Assembly: GCA_019155205.2 (NCBI GenBank)
Contig: JAHNZQ020000004.1
Location: 4,217,141-4,281,140 of the forward strand
DNA from: Gracilaria vermiculophylla
Lineage: Eukaryota; Rhodophyta; Florideophyceae; Gracilariales; Gracilariaceae
Reading direction: 5' to 3'
DNA: 64,000 nt
Of this stretch, positions 32,601 to 40,757 are shown one piece after another (within the stretch, counting starts at the first letter, position 1; each line of letters starts with the position of its first letter). A program made the position numbers and the translations under genes. Under the pieces are notes generated by a model, which saw only the letters and a program-made list of their open reading frames with translations, was not told the DNA's origin and made no database searches.

Positions 32601-32927
32601 AAACTTCATCGAGACATATCACGTCAAGATCGTGAAAGTTATGTCAAATTGGGAATTTGGATTGCAAGCCTGGATCCTTCTGTGATAGGGAATGAAATTC
32701 GGGAGCGCGTGCAATCAACGCTAGAAGAAGCAGTAAGAACGTGCATGGTTGTTCCGTTTTACACCGATTTGATATCTCTCGTCAAGGAAAGAATCGATGA
32801 AATAATGCGAAGAAATCGAGGTAACAAGCTTTTCTCCGAGGTGAAACCGACATTGCGAGCATTCACCTTAAGTTTGATTTCTATTCTTACAAACGAACGA
32901 GATTCCCTTCACGAAGTCTGTCCGTGA
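29616..32927 (+). CDS. SEC3: exocyst complex subunit SEC3
   Basis: A 1103-residue single-exon protein. After about 85 low-complexity residues, a PH-like module at about 90-185 (RLIRIYHLVDYG, LRRIDGLGQ, FIFRTLSPNTRASFLWSLL) matches the SEC3 N-terminal domain that binds phosphoinositide and Rho GTPases. A charged Ser/Glu linker follows. From about residue 430 the protein is almost entirely helical, starting with a long coiled coil (NDDLTLLEIQQENNRALQVE) that fits the exocyst CorEx region. The rest is rod-like helical bundles ending near TLSLISILTNERDSLH. SEC3 marks sites of exocytosis and tethers secretory vesicles to the plasma membrane with seven other exocyst subunits. Sequence identity to any one species is modest by eye. 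Confidence 0.85.
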   Translation: MQTTPIQSMLSQRRSSEQASQSAHSTPSQLRLESALRHVNVLFSTTAFQENDARPDSPIPSQPTPRTSEASAVRRIFSREPRRRPVHSRLAVAANTKNPRLIRIYHLVDYGVNTRPLIHRAWNISDLRRIDGLGQPVSESVSFALHFIPAKVFIFRTLSPNTRASFLWSLLQTCVSRLKRAPPVQHLRLLDLQTLAEAPPVVDDAPSTKHRTSESSHKSVDASGHQSDVPPTRTSEASTKRHSSRTIQSKPTSLDEATNDLSRKQHHLEPTAKLADVDTRQGALGSRARPAHQFPRAFSEPKLSDSTQKRNETKLDDESSQEAPRSEHGVGRDSDVDQLAFEAAAKRFGGNRSSNIISGTGDITSNLDSDPKALWFDNRRRANEANAKALMEQMRPQREKKQATLNDEEKADLLYALDLFAENSDGELHEFEGWLDSHIQKLEVENIEDIVDVESCEPCHETTESGVSGDAKERDDVYDVLIKSITAADPWLRKCESLLEPYARLSQEINDDLTLLEIQQENNRALQVELDALLDTISFTDQQQKLIDKLDSLAAEDGVEVDYSELHEVMHMLALKSNEISKLNKMSEMVAVTDALRLISEKRNLAARSLFPSLKSCLDDTYVERRRAVFAFDDVDLTSACPSKEERVENFRKGLQCIVACENNVFSQVIDHYVELSSSWTTSFLRFAMQAEPPLTFGEDDLDGRMVRFAENFLYGSLVEGHLALNLFNSQLQDKETILPTVLRRQLPSPELLRDFLKRENQDEEEFDAVLHQHFWRSLELFSIGLTDFSEQNLKEIVSRVEQRLRVLYDSHQKRFPTEVLKIGDVKPSNEGTMEAVYSFQSKCRVLCVTSQRLVETHANAVMAILSESLDQRRNAHRSVFFSRVKKAVDLASELSGLSRESSSGVQTRGDENDRSLSICEKIIRTALRRTEVASAAAGEHADDVKLQCYGYISAKLGEANNEESLQRLIRVADRLREHVMGRWVNKMVIGKVFNKLHRDISRQDRESYVKLGIWIASLDPSVIGNEIRERVQSTLEEAVRTCMVVPFYTDLISLVKERIDEIMRRNRGNKLFSEVKPTLRAFTLSLISILTNERDSLHEVCP

Positions 32928-34263
32928 CACCCGCTTGATGCTATTGTTTCATGTGATATTTACGGCGCTTTTAGCTAGATAATGACCCTGCACGTTGTTT
33001 GCCATAGATTATGAACGAATCGACATCACATGATGTTGTTGGAATTATTGATAGGGTTACAGTATCTACATCTATTTTCTGGATTGCGCACATTGGCGAT
33101 ATTGGTTCCGGGAACATTTGTACAGTACACTTTATAGGACGACTTTTACCCATCTAAACGGTCCATACTTTTCGGCTGATGCTCCGGTGTTGAGGCGCGC
33201 CGGCTATCATCAGCGCTTAAGCTTATCTTTCATGCGTGTGCACTGATGATAGCCAGCGAGCCTTGTTGGTTTCTAATACATGTCGAAGTAGTTCTTTGCT
33301 TGTCGTCCCTAAATAGGGTCTTAGGAAGAGAGAACTTCCGGAGATGTGCGTGAGAAGCGCGAAGCCCGCTTTCCCAGGGAATACAATATCAAGACTTTAT
33401 CTGACTACATAGATGACATTAACATGTCTCCGCGCTCACAAGCCTTGGTGGCCTTCGTGCAAAGTCATTTCAAATGCTACACAGTTTCTATGCTCTCAAG
33501 TAACAATAGTGCTCTTTAGGCGAAACATGTGTAAACTGATTTTTGCAGAGGTCTCTGCCAGGTTTAAAATATTTCTGGGAAATCCTCCGGTCTTGAGAGA
33601 TAACCTCGAGGAACAGAAAGCTTAAACGTCAGCAACTCAGTTTTGATCCAGTTGTTTCGGCACCAGACCCGATACTTACAAAACAGTGAGAAAACTTGTT
33701 GCTAAGGAAAAGTCCCAGGTTACGATCATGTTTCAAAATCAAACCTCGAAGTGATGCCCTTTTATCTCTCAAGAAATGGCGAGCTTGCGAGAATTTTAGA
33801 ATTCCACAGATGGGCCCGCTAAAGGCTTTGGCTAAGTTAATGCCGATAATGATGCAGCCTTCCTGTCAAAGAAGACTGAGGGTTTATAGTGTTGATTCGT
33901 TTCATGAGGAATGGAATTGCTGTGTTTTCAAGATGAAGGAGTGGAGACGAACTGTTATCTCTAGAAACAATCACCTCATAGTCAAGACGTTACATATCTG
34001 CAACTAGGCAAAACGTCATTTCACATACAATCCCTTTTCAGAACACATCCATGTTGACCAAATCATAAATGCAAATATGTTGCTGTTTCGATAATTCTAG
34101 CTATTAGTGCAGCAAAGTTGAAGGAATGAAAGCGATAACAGTGTTTAAGACATGTGATAATGATGTGGCTCATGATAAAAATGAGAGTCGACTATCGAAA
34201 GTCAAACCGATACGTTAAAGAAGGCAAATGGCTGCTTGCCCCACAATTAATTCACACCTTCCT
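32928..34263. other. 1.3 kb between convergent SEC3 and pescadillo
   Basis: No gene recognised. Contains an inverted repeat at 33193-33263. Otherwise AT-moderate with short frames only. Confidence 0.5.
33193..33263. repeat. inverted repeat, 24-bp arms
   Basis: Arms at 33193-33216 and 33240-33263 match at 21 of 24 positions, including an uninterrupted 12-bp block ggctatcatcag. The spacer is 23 bases. Confidence 0.85.
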
Positions 34264-36261
34264 TTACTGTCTTCTTCTTTTCAAACTGTCAACATTTTTT
34301 TCTCCCCTCGCGGCCTCGATTCGTTTCCGTTTCTGAACGAGTTTCTCCTTGGCGGCTATCTTCGCATTCTCTGCCTTTTTGTGTTTTCGATATTGACGCA
34401 TTTTCTTTCTACTTAACATCAGAGCTGCCATCTCACGCCCTTCTTTCTCTACTTTCGCGTTATTTGCTTTGGAGATCTCCTCTTCTCTTCCCTCTTCATC
34501 TTCAGCATCCTCACTATCGCTGCGACTGTTCTCAGCCTTCTTCACTGTCGCATCACAATTTCCTCCACAGCCAGTCTCACACTCACTTTTGCTGTCGTTT
34601 GTATTACCCAATTTCAATTTTTCATCGTCCATACTTTCATCTCTGGCCTTTCGTCCGTTCACTTCTTTGGTTGACTTAATATTATTACGTGAGACTGGTT
34701 TTGCCTTACCTGAGGTCTCCATTTTAGAATTAGATTCACTGCGCTTCTCCTTTTGCTTGCCTTCCTTCTTCGATGCTTGAGAGCGGACTTTCTTTTCGTT
34801 CTCTTCTTCACGCTTTGAGTCCCGATCGGCGTACACAACAGCAGCAGCCTCGTCGACAATAGATTTATCACCGGCTTTTATGCGATCGATGACATCAGAG
34901 AACCATGGGCGATATCCACCATCATCTTCTTCTGTAACAAATGGACTCAAATGCGGAGGCAGAGGAGCTCCGGGACCGTACAACAAAGTTGGCAGGAGCA
35001 TTGAGGCGTTTATGGAATCGAACACGTATTGAGGTTGAACGTATTCGAGTGACATATCTCGATTTCCTTGGACTTTTGGGCGATCGATGACCCAGTGTGT
35101 GTAACCTGACAGACGATTTTCATTTTCAGGTAAGTCATCTTCTCTGGTCACTTTTAGCGCCCCAGCTGCTTTCAGACAAAATTCAATCTCTGCGAACGGT
35201 ACTTCTCGTCCGAGAACAACTGATTTACCTTGAAAGACGCCGGAGTTCTGGTTGTCTGACTCTCGGAGCCCAGGGTTATCCTCTTTTGGTGCATCTTGGT
35301 GGCTCTCTTTATGATCGGCATCGGAGCCTTCTTCATCAGACTCTTCCTGCACCTGGGATTCCATAGCTAACTTCTCCACCATTCTCACAGCATCTTGGGG
35401 TAAAGAATTGGCGACTTCTTTCTTATCTTCAAGATCGTTTCCAGTTTCGAGTGCTCCAGAAGGTTTAGCCTTCTCAAGCAGGAGAGAAGAAAGTTCCATG
35501 GCATTAGCGTCGGCATCACGAAGTACTTTTGGAGGATAAGCTAAATTTTGGGTTGTATACAGTCGAAAATTGACAAAGCTCATGATGCACTCATATAGCT
35601 CAAGAAAAGTGAGCATAACCGAGTAGTCTACATCATCTGGTAATATCTGGCTGAATCGGTGAGGCGTGATCCACGTTACGGTTTCTCCCATCAAAATTGC
35701 TTGGAAATAGTACCCTTTGATAGAAACAAACACTTTGCGCAAGGAGTTCGTCTGAGCTACAAAATTGTGAAACTCCCGAAGTAATCTTTGCGATTTGGTG
35801 ACCCGTTCAGGAGCGATTCCCAACCTGTGATCTGCCGGAAGATTGGCGAACAGTGCTATAATACAAAGAGGGTCATCCAATTCTCGAATGGCATCGATAA
35901 AATTCGGATAACGTTCCAGAACCAAATGATCTAGTCTACTTTTCGGAACGTTCAGAGCCAATTTGCGCAGAATGTCAATTCGACGCTTGGAACGTGCCTT
36001 GATGACTTTCTTCTTGTGTGCATTTTGCTTTCGAATGGTGTTGATAAGCCGCTCGTGAGCTAAGAAGTCGATGTCCTTACGGAGATAATATGTCTTATCA
36101 GATCCTTCAAATTTCTTCCTCGGTTCTCGAGGATAAATTCCTTTCAAAATACAAAGCCTTCGGAATTCTTGCAGGGAAAGTTGAAGCTTTTTAAGCGCCT
36201 TCTCGCGACTGATGAAAGCCTTAGCGTTTCCCGAGGTGCCCTTCTTCTTCTCGCGGCCCAT
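34264..36261 (-). CDS. PES1: pescadillo (60S ribosome biogenesis factor, NOP7)
   Basis: With this start the protein has 665 residues. The N-terminal pescadillo domain (about 1-270) begins MGREKKKGTSGNAKAFISRE and continues with LCILKGIYPREPR and FRLYTTQNLAYPP, all strongly conserved in PES1/NOP7. A BRCT domain lies around 365-460 (GVFQGKSVVLGREVPF, THWVIDRP, YVFDSINASMLLP). The C-terminal 200 residues are Lys/Glu-rich, with coiled-coil and nucleolar-localisation character. The protein forms the PeBoW complex with BOP1 and WDR12 and is needed for ITS2 processing and 60S maturation in the nucleolus. The in-frame ATG at 36339 would add 26 unconserved residues, so 36261 is preferred. Confidence 0.95.
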   Translation of the reverse strand: MGREKKKGTSGNAKAFISREKALKKLQLSLQEFRRLCILKGIYPREPRKKFEGSDKTYYLRKDIDFLAHERLINTIRKQNAHKKKVIKARSKRRIDILRKLALNVPKSRLDHLVLERYPNFIDAIRELDDPLCIIALFANLPADHRLGIAPERVTKSQRLLREFHNFVAQTNSLRKVFVSIKGYYFQAILMGETVTWITPHRFSQILPDDVDYSVMLTFLELYECIMSFVNFRLYTTQNLAYPPKVLRDADANAMELSSLLLEKAKPSGALETGNDLEDKKEVANSLPQDAVRMVEKLAMESQVQEESDEEGSDADHKESHQDAPKEDNPGLRESDNQNSGVFQGKSVVLGREVPFAEIEFCLKAAGALKVTREDDLPENENRLSGYTHWVIDRPKVQGNRDMSLEYVQPQYVFDSINASMLLPTLLYGPGAPLPPHLSPFVTEEDDGGYRPWFSDVIDRIKAGDKSIVDEAAAVVYADRDSKREEENEKKVRSQASKKEGKQKEKRSESNSKMETSGKAKPVSRNNIKSTKEVNGRKARDESMDDEKLKLGNTNDSKSECETGCGGNCDATVKKAENSRSDSEDAEDEEGREEEISKANNAKVEKEGREMAALMLSRKKMRQYRKHKKAENAKIAAKEKLVQKRKRIEAARGEKNVDSLKRRRQ

Positions 36262-36430
36262 TTTGAGAGGCTTGTTTAATAGCAGCCGTGGCTGCGTCTT
36301 TGACAAGGTCGTTGAATATGTACACACCAGAACAAACACCGATGACGGCTGTGAATAGCAAAGAACCAGGAGTTAGAGAATGGAACGGATTGTATCTCAG
36401 GAAAGCAATTCGTTTCCTTCCTCTTGGCAT
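36221..36430 (-). CDS. possible small membrane protein or upstream ORF of PES1
   Basis: A 69-residue frame that starts 169 bases before the PES1 ATG and overlaps it by 41 bases in another frame. After a basic start (MPRGRKRIAFLRYN) it has one clear hydrophobic helix, SLLFTAVIGVCSGVYIFNDL, then a charged tail. That layout is common for small single-pass mitochondrial or ER proteins. It could also be a regulatory upstream ORF or chance. No family recognised. Confidence 0.3.
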   Translation of the reverse strand: MPRGRKRIAFLRYNPFHSLTPGSLLFTAVIGVCSGVYIFNDLVKDAATAAIKQASQNGPREEEGHLGKR

Positions 36431-36998
36431 TGACGCTTGTGTTCAGAGGCTCAAAGACAAGTAACACATAAGAATCCTTTCACGAATATGTATCAGATTC
36501 AAGCATTCGAGCATGGAAGACACAGATATCAGTGTACAAGGGCAATCGGAGGGGCGATATTGCGCATGAAAAAGGTTTATGATTAGTAAATACAAAGTCT
36601 CACTGCATTCGGCTACCTGCGCTGCTCCTCGCCGGCGTCCGGGTGGACTCAGTTGTTAGAGTCGCTTCATCTGTGGTTTGATCCGAAAACAATAGATCAC
36701 ATGCGCCCAGGCTTACAGCTAGTCTTGCATTGAAATGAAATACAGCATGGTCTCCTGCCTTTTGGCGCGCAACGTGTCTCAGAAGGGCCAAGTTGGCGGG
36801 TGCATCCTATTTCGGTGCTCATCCCGCACAGACGTTGTGCATGTTCACTTTTAGTAAGATCCAACAGGGAAGCGACAAAACTCAGACCAAAAATTTATCA
36901 TCTCTTTAAGCTCGTAAAAGTTATCAAGACATCACTTCCTTTCCTAAAAGAAGCAAAGCTTCCGTTGGTATTACACAAGTCGACAAACCTCAGCTCAC
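36431..36998. other. divergent intergenic region
   Basis: Between PES1 (-) and the unknown gene at 36999 (+). Short frames only; nothing recognised. Confidence 0.45.
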
Positions 36999-38213
36999 AT
37001 GGTCGCCATGGCTGAAGTCGGTTTGAAACGCCTGCAGAATGCAGAGTTAATAACCCAGCTTCTATCTGATATATCCCCAGACCAGGCAATTCGATGGATT
37101 ATGCTTCATGGAATTCAAAAGAAGCAGACTTCGAAACGAACGATTCCACACATTATAGCCAGGTCCCTTTTTTCAATCGTCATACGCGCTCCATCTGTGT
37201 CAGAGGCACAGGCCGCTCGAGATTCCCTGTCAATCTTGTTCTCTGCTCCTGAGGAGCATGATGCGGCGGCGCTTGGGTTTTCCGGAGGAGAGACTGCCAC
37301 TTTTGTTGCCAATATTATTGTGGATATGTTGTCAGCAGCCGCTCAGGATGAACCTCTTCAACTTACATCCCCTGCTCTTTCCTTCTATTCAGAAGCAGGT
37401 TCCGGCTCGGGCGATACGGAAGAGTTTCATAAAGCCACCCCTGAGCATCGAGTGGGGCACTCTTACTCACATGAAGCATTGGCCGATGTCCGGCAACGAA
37501 ATCTTGCAATGGCCATTGATATATATGCGGAAGCTTTCAAACAAAAAGGATGTCGAAAGAGACTGCTGGAAGTCGCGAGAAGCAATATGCATCGAATATT
37601 GGCACCTTGGTTGTCTATATTGCCCTCTACGATTTCACAATTGGATTCAACAATGCGGAATGCTCTATTTTCGTTCTACAATGCTCTGGCCACAGCTTTC
37701 AACGAAGAAGAACGTTCAGATCTTGTGACTCGTATGGTGTCTTCTGTCATGCAAACTATTGAAACGAGCCCAGAATATCTGTTCCATTTCGTTGATGGAA
37801 TTTCCAGCTGTCCGCTGAAAGTCTCCATATGTCGATTGTGTTTGATTCAACGCTTTCGAGTGGCAGATAATGATTCGAGTCCATTAACAGCGAGGACCAT
37901 AGTTAACAATTATCTTACCTTGAAACCTGTGAAGGGCCGTGCTAATCAGTCCGTACCCGTCTTGTTAAACATATTGATCAAGTCATGGATTGAAACTTTA
38001 CCCCAGAAGAGAATCACTCCAGAATTTCTCGGACGAAAGGATGCAATTTACCCTCAAAAATGCGTGAAGAAGCTTAGTATTGCAAAGAGGACCTTTATCG
38101 AGAGATACAAAGAGAGTCTTAAGGATGACTTGTTGGCTTTCAGTATGGCAACCCAAATCCTTTCCTATCGCATTTTTACTGCGGAAGGTACAGGAAATAA
38201 AACCAAGAAATAA
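36999..38213 (+). CDS. unknown helical protein
   Basis: A single 404-residue frame with no family I can name. It is soluble and predominantly helical by composition, with a Ser/Gly-rich break near residues 130-150. Segments such as LITQLLSDISPDQAIRWIM and LDSTMRNALFSFYNALATAF suggest a HEAT/ARM-like or other solenoid. The C-terminal end is basic (KTKK). The gene is followed by a strong hairpin (38271-38342) in the gap before the convergent ERO1. A Met at residue 4 is an alternative start. Confidence 0.72.
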   Translation: MVAMAEVGLKRLQNAELITQLLSDISPDQAIRWIMLHGIQKKQTSKRTIPHIIARSLFSIVIRAPSVSEAQAARDSLSILFSAPEEHDAAALGFSGGETATFVANIIVDMLSAAAQDEPLQLTSPALSFYSEAGSGSGDTEEFHKATPEHRVGHSYSHEALADVRQRNLAMAIDIYAEAFKQKGCRKRLLEVARSNMHRILAPWLSILPSTISQLDSTMRNALFSFYNALATAFNEEERSDLVTRMVSSVMQTIETSPEYLFHFVDGISSCPLKVSICRLCLIQRFRVADNDSSPLTARTIVNNYLTLKPVKGRANQSVPVLLNILIKSWIETLPQKRITPEFLGRKDAIYPQKCVKKLSIAKRTFIERYKESLKDDLLAFSMATQILSYRIFTAEGTGNKTKK

Positions 38214-38561
38214 CTCATGCGGTCAATATTCTTTTATTGCGTTCAAAGAAAACTCATTTGCATTTAAATGGGCAGAAAAATAGTCTATTCTTGGAGAATG
38301 TATTCACAGATACATTCTCCAAGAACAAACTATTTTTCTGTCCATGGAATTAACGAGTAGGCTATTAACTCGACCTTGACATGGAACTTGAGAGATGCGA
38401 ATTTTAAGTCAGACTGATACTCGGGTTGAGTACTGATAAGATGCAAGTAGAGTGTCATTATAACTGGTTCATTTCAGATGATGTCTATTCAAAGATTTTT
38501 ATTCTATTGACAATTAAGCGGAGCAATCCGCAGGATGCGTCAGTTCCCACCCATATCTGGT
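38214..38561. other. convergent intergenic region with hairpin
   Basis: A 348-base gap between the 3' ends of the unknown gene (+) and ERO1 (-). Its main feature is the long hairpin at 38271-38342. Confidence 0.6.
38271..38342. repeat. near-perfect hairpin, 32-bp arms
   Basis: Arms at 38271-38302 and 38311-38342 are complementary at 29 of 32 positions and separated by only 8 bases (ttcacaga). The three exceptions are transitions, so they can be G-U pairs in RNA from one strand or the other. It lies 58 bases after the upstream stop codon. Confidence 0.92.
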
Positions 38562-40073
38562 TCATGTTTTGTTCAGGCCAGCTTTGGTTCTCCGTCTGGT
38601 CCGTGTTTCCTCAGATGGCTTCAGGGATGCCCCATCTGTTCCGCCGTTCTCAGACTGAAGGAGCTTCGACTGAGCGGATGACATTGAACTTTCACTTGGA
38701 CTTATCGTCGATCTCTCGACGTTGTTTGGACTGTGATGAGATGACCTTTGGGATGCTTCCTGTTTAGATACTCTGTGAGAAATAAGGCTGAACAGCCCTA
38801 CGGCGCATAAACCAATCATCGTACCGAATATCTTATTGAATTTTGTGTTGCGCTGTATCTGTGCTTCCATTTCATCCACAGTTAATACGCTCGTGGACAG
38901 CTTGTAGAGGAGATTGAATAATGCAATTACTTCGTTTCTCTCGAGTTCGGGTGTCTCTTCTTCGAAAAGAATTCGAAGCGCGGTCCCTAGCCCTAAGAAC
39001 TGAAGTTTGCCCCAAACACGACATTTTTCACAGCCAACACAATCCATTATCATACTGATGTTGCGGAAAGCACAGCGGAAGTGCGGTAGCATGTACTTGT
39101 TTTTCTCAAGAAACATGTCTGATTCATCAAATACTTTGTGCTGGCAGTGGGGTTGTAGCAGATGGAGCTGGAACAACTGATTCAATTGCAACTTGGTAAA
39201 GTTATCGTTTTCTTCGTTTCCAGTCAGGTATTCAAAGGACTGAGGTGAGAGAGATGTGGAGGCCTTAGCAAGGGCGCGCATGGCAACGGCGTATGCAACA
39301 TTTAAGTTGCTGATGCGTTCCTTATAGGGTCGCAATCTCTGCTTGTATATCAATATGTTTGGACCCCATGTATTACCATTCAGGTACCGCCTTGCAATGT
39401 GCATACTTATGGACGCATGAAGTCCGGAAATCAGTCTATAAAACAGCCGTTCTTCTTTGCATGTATCTGGATCACAAATTCCAGAACGGCATTTGTCAGA
39501 AAAGATGAAGCAGTTCTCATCGTATATTGCCTGCCACACTCGCTGAGACGCAGGACCTGCATATCCAGTGTATTGCTCCGGGTTGCGCCTTAAATCAACG
39601 TAAACGCTTTTACTTTCGTCGTCTCTCTTAACCCACGAATCATCGTCGGCCGTATACCACATGGGTTGTTTAATGAAGGCAGCGAGGCCCGTCAAGCTGC
39701 GGTCGACATTGTTGAGGTCGTTATCTTTGTCGTCATCAGTTGCACACGCATGTGTGCTGGCGCGCCAAGCTTCTGGGACTTCATCATCTGAACAGTTCTC
39801 AACCGAGCATTCCCGAATCATGCACTTTGCGTCTTCGTCACCCCAGAAAGGGCATGCATTGTCTAGTGCGACTCGGAACACAGAAAAGTACGTAGAATTG
39901 GAAACGAGCTGGCGGAGAAGTGTGTTTACACGCTTCGTAGATTGGCGGTCAATTTGGCGGGCGTCGACGCAGGTTTCTGGGTGTTTATACGGGAACGGTG
40001 ATGACGCAAGAGCAAAAGATATCGCAATAAGTGCGAGAACAGTGAAAAACACCTTTGTGGGCTTCAGCACCAT
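38562..40073 (-). CDS. ERO1: ER oxidoreductin ERO1
   Basis: With this start the protein has 503 residues. A hydrophobic signal (VFFTVLALIAISFALASS) opens it. Family motifs follow: the shuttle-cysteine region near CMIRECSVENCSDDEVP, NPEQYTGYAGPASQRVW, ENCFIFSDKC, SGLHASISMHIARRYL, and the active site CVGCEKC (C-x2-C-x2-C) at about residues 343-349 beside the FAD pocket. A hydrophobic segment near the C-terminus (IFGTMIGLCAVGLFSLIS) could anchor it in the membrane, as in yeast Ero1 localisation by its tail. ERO1 passes electrons from protein disulfide isomerase to oxygen through FAD in the ER lumen. The ATG at 40154 would add 27 residues before the signal peptide and is less likely. Confidence 0.95.
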   Translation of the reverse strand: MVLKPTKVFFTVLALIAISFALASSPFPYKHPETCVDARQIDRQSTKRVNTLLRQLVSNSTYFSVFRVALDNACPFWGDEDAKCMIRECSVENCSDDEVPEAWRASTHACATDDDKDNDLNNVDRSLTGLAAFIKQPMWYTADDDSWVKRDDESKSVYVDLRRNPEQYTGYAGPASQRVWQAIYDENCFIFSDKCRSGICDPDTCKEERLFYRLISGLHASISMHIARRYLNGNTWGPNILIYKQRLRPYKERISNLNVAYAVAMRALAKASTSLSPQSFEYLTGNEENDNFTKLQLNQLFQLHLLQPHCQHKVFDESDMFLEKNKYMLPHFRCAFRNISMIMDCVGCEKCRVWGKLQFLGLGTALRILFEEETPELERNEVIALFNLLYKLSTSVLTVDEMEAQIQRNTKFNKIFGTMIGLCAVGLFSLISHRVSKQEASQRSSHHSPNNVERSTISPSESSMSSAQSKLLQSENGGTDGASLKPSEETRTRRRTKAGLNKT

Positions 40074-40757
40074 GGCTTGCAAAAAAGTTAGGGGGCGAGA
40101 TTGAAGCAGCAGTCGAACAAAAAGAATTGGCGCAAGGCAAAGTTGTAGTGGCACAGAGCCTTAACAGGATCAGAACATTAGTGTCGATAAGAACCTCGGT
40201 GCAATAAACCACGGAAGAGAGCTGTCAGGGAAGACAGCAAGAGGGAGGGTTGCTCTCGGCCTCGTCAACTGCACAAGGCGCGTGGTGACGTGGCTTCTCT
40301 AAAGGGAATGGTTCTGCGTACTTTCGAACTTCACGTTTATTGGGTGCATCAGGGGGTTGATCAATCAATAAATCTCCCTCACCAGCAGTCAATCGAAATG
40401 GGCGAGCGCAGTTTGCAGCACCCTGGCGGTTACGGTTGGCGCGCACATTGCTGTTCGCATCATGCCAACCGCAACGAAGCCACCACGTGTTGCACGTGTG
40501 AGCATCGAGTACGAACTTCATGACGGAATGTGCCACCCCCAGCTAACCGAGACGCGGGCGGCGCACCTCATCCACGCTCGCAAGCAGCAGCGTTCGGTCG
40601 TTTCCCTGCGAGGACATCTTGCGGCCCATTTTGCGCCAGTCCACATTTCCATCCGCATTCCACTGCTGCGCAACGCTCCCGCTACGCGCTCACATCACGC
40701 TCTGCTTTTCATTCTCGTGCTGCTCGGTGCCGACCGCTATCATCCCCGTATGAATCC
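40074..40757. other. divergent intergenic region, ERO1 / VPS41
   Basis: Holds both promoters. A frame in phase with VPS41 opens at 40530, but its translation before 40758 shows no domain. Confidence 0.45.
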
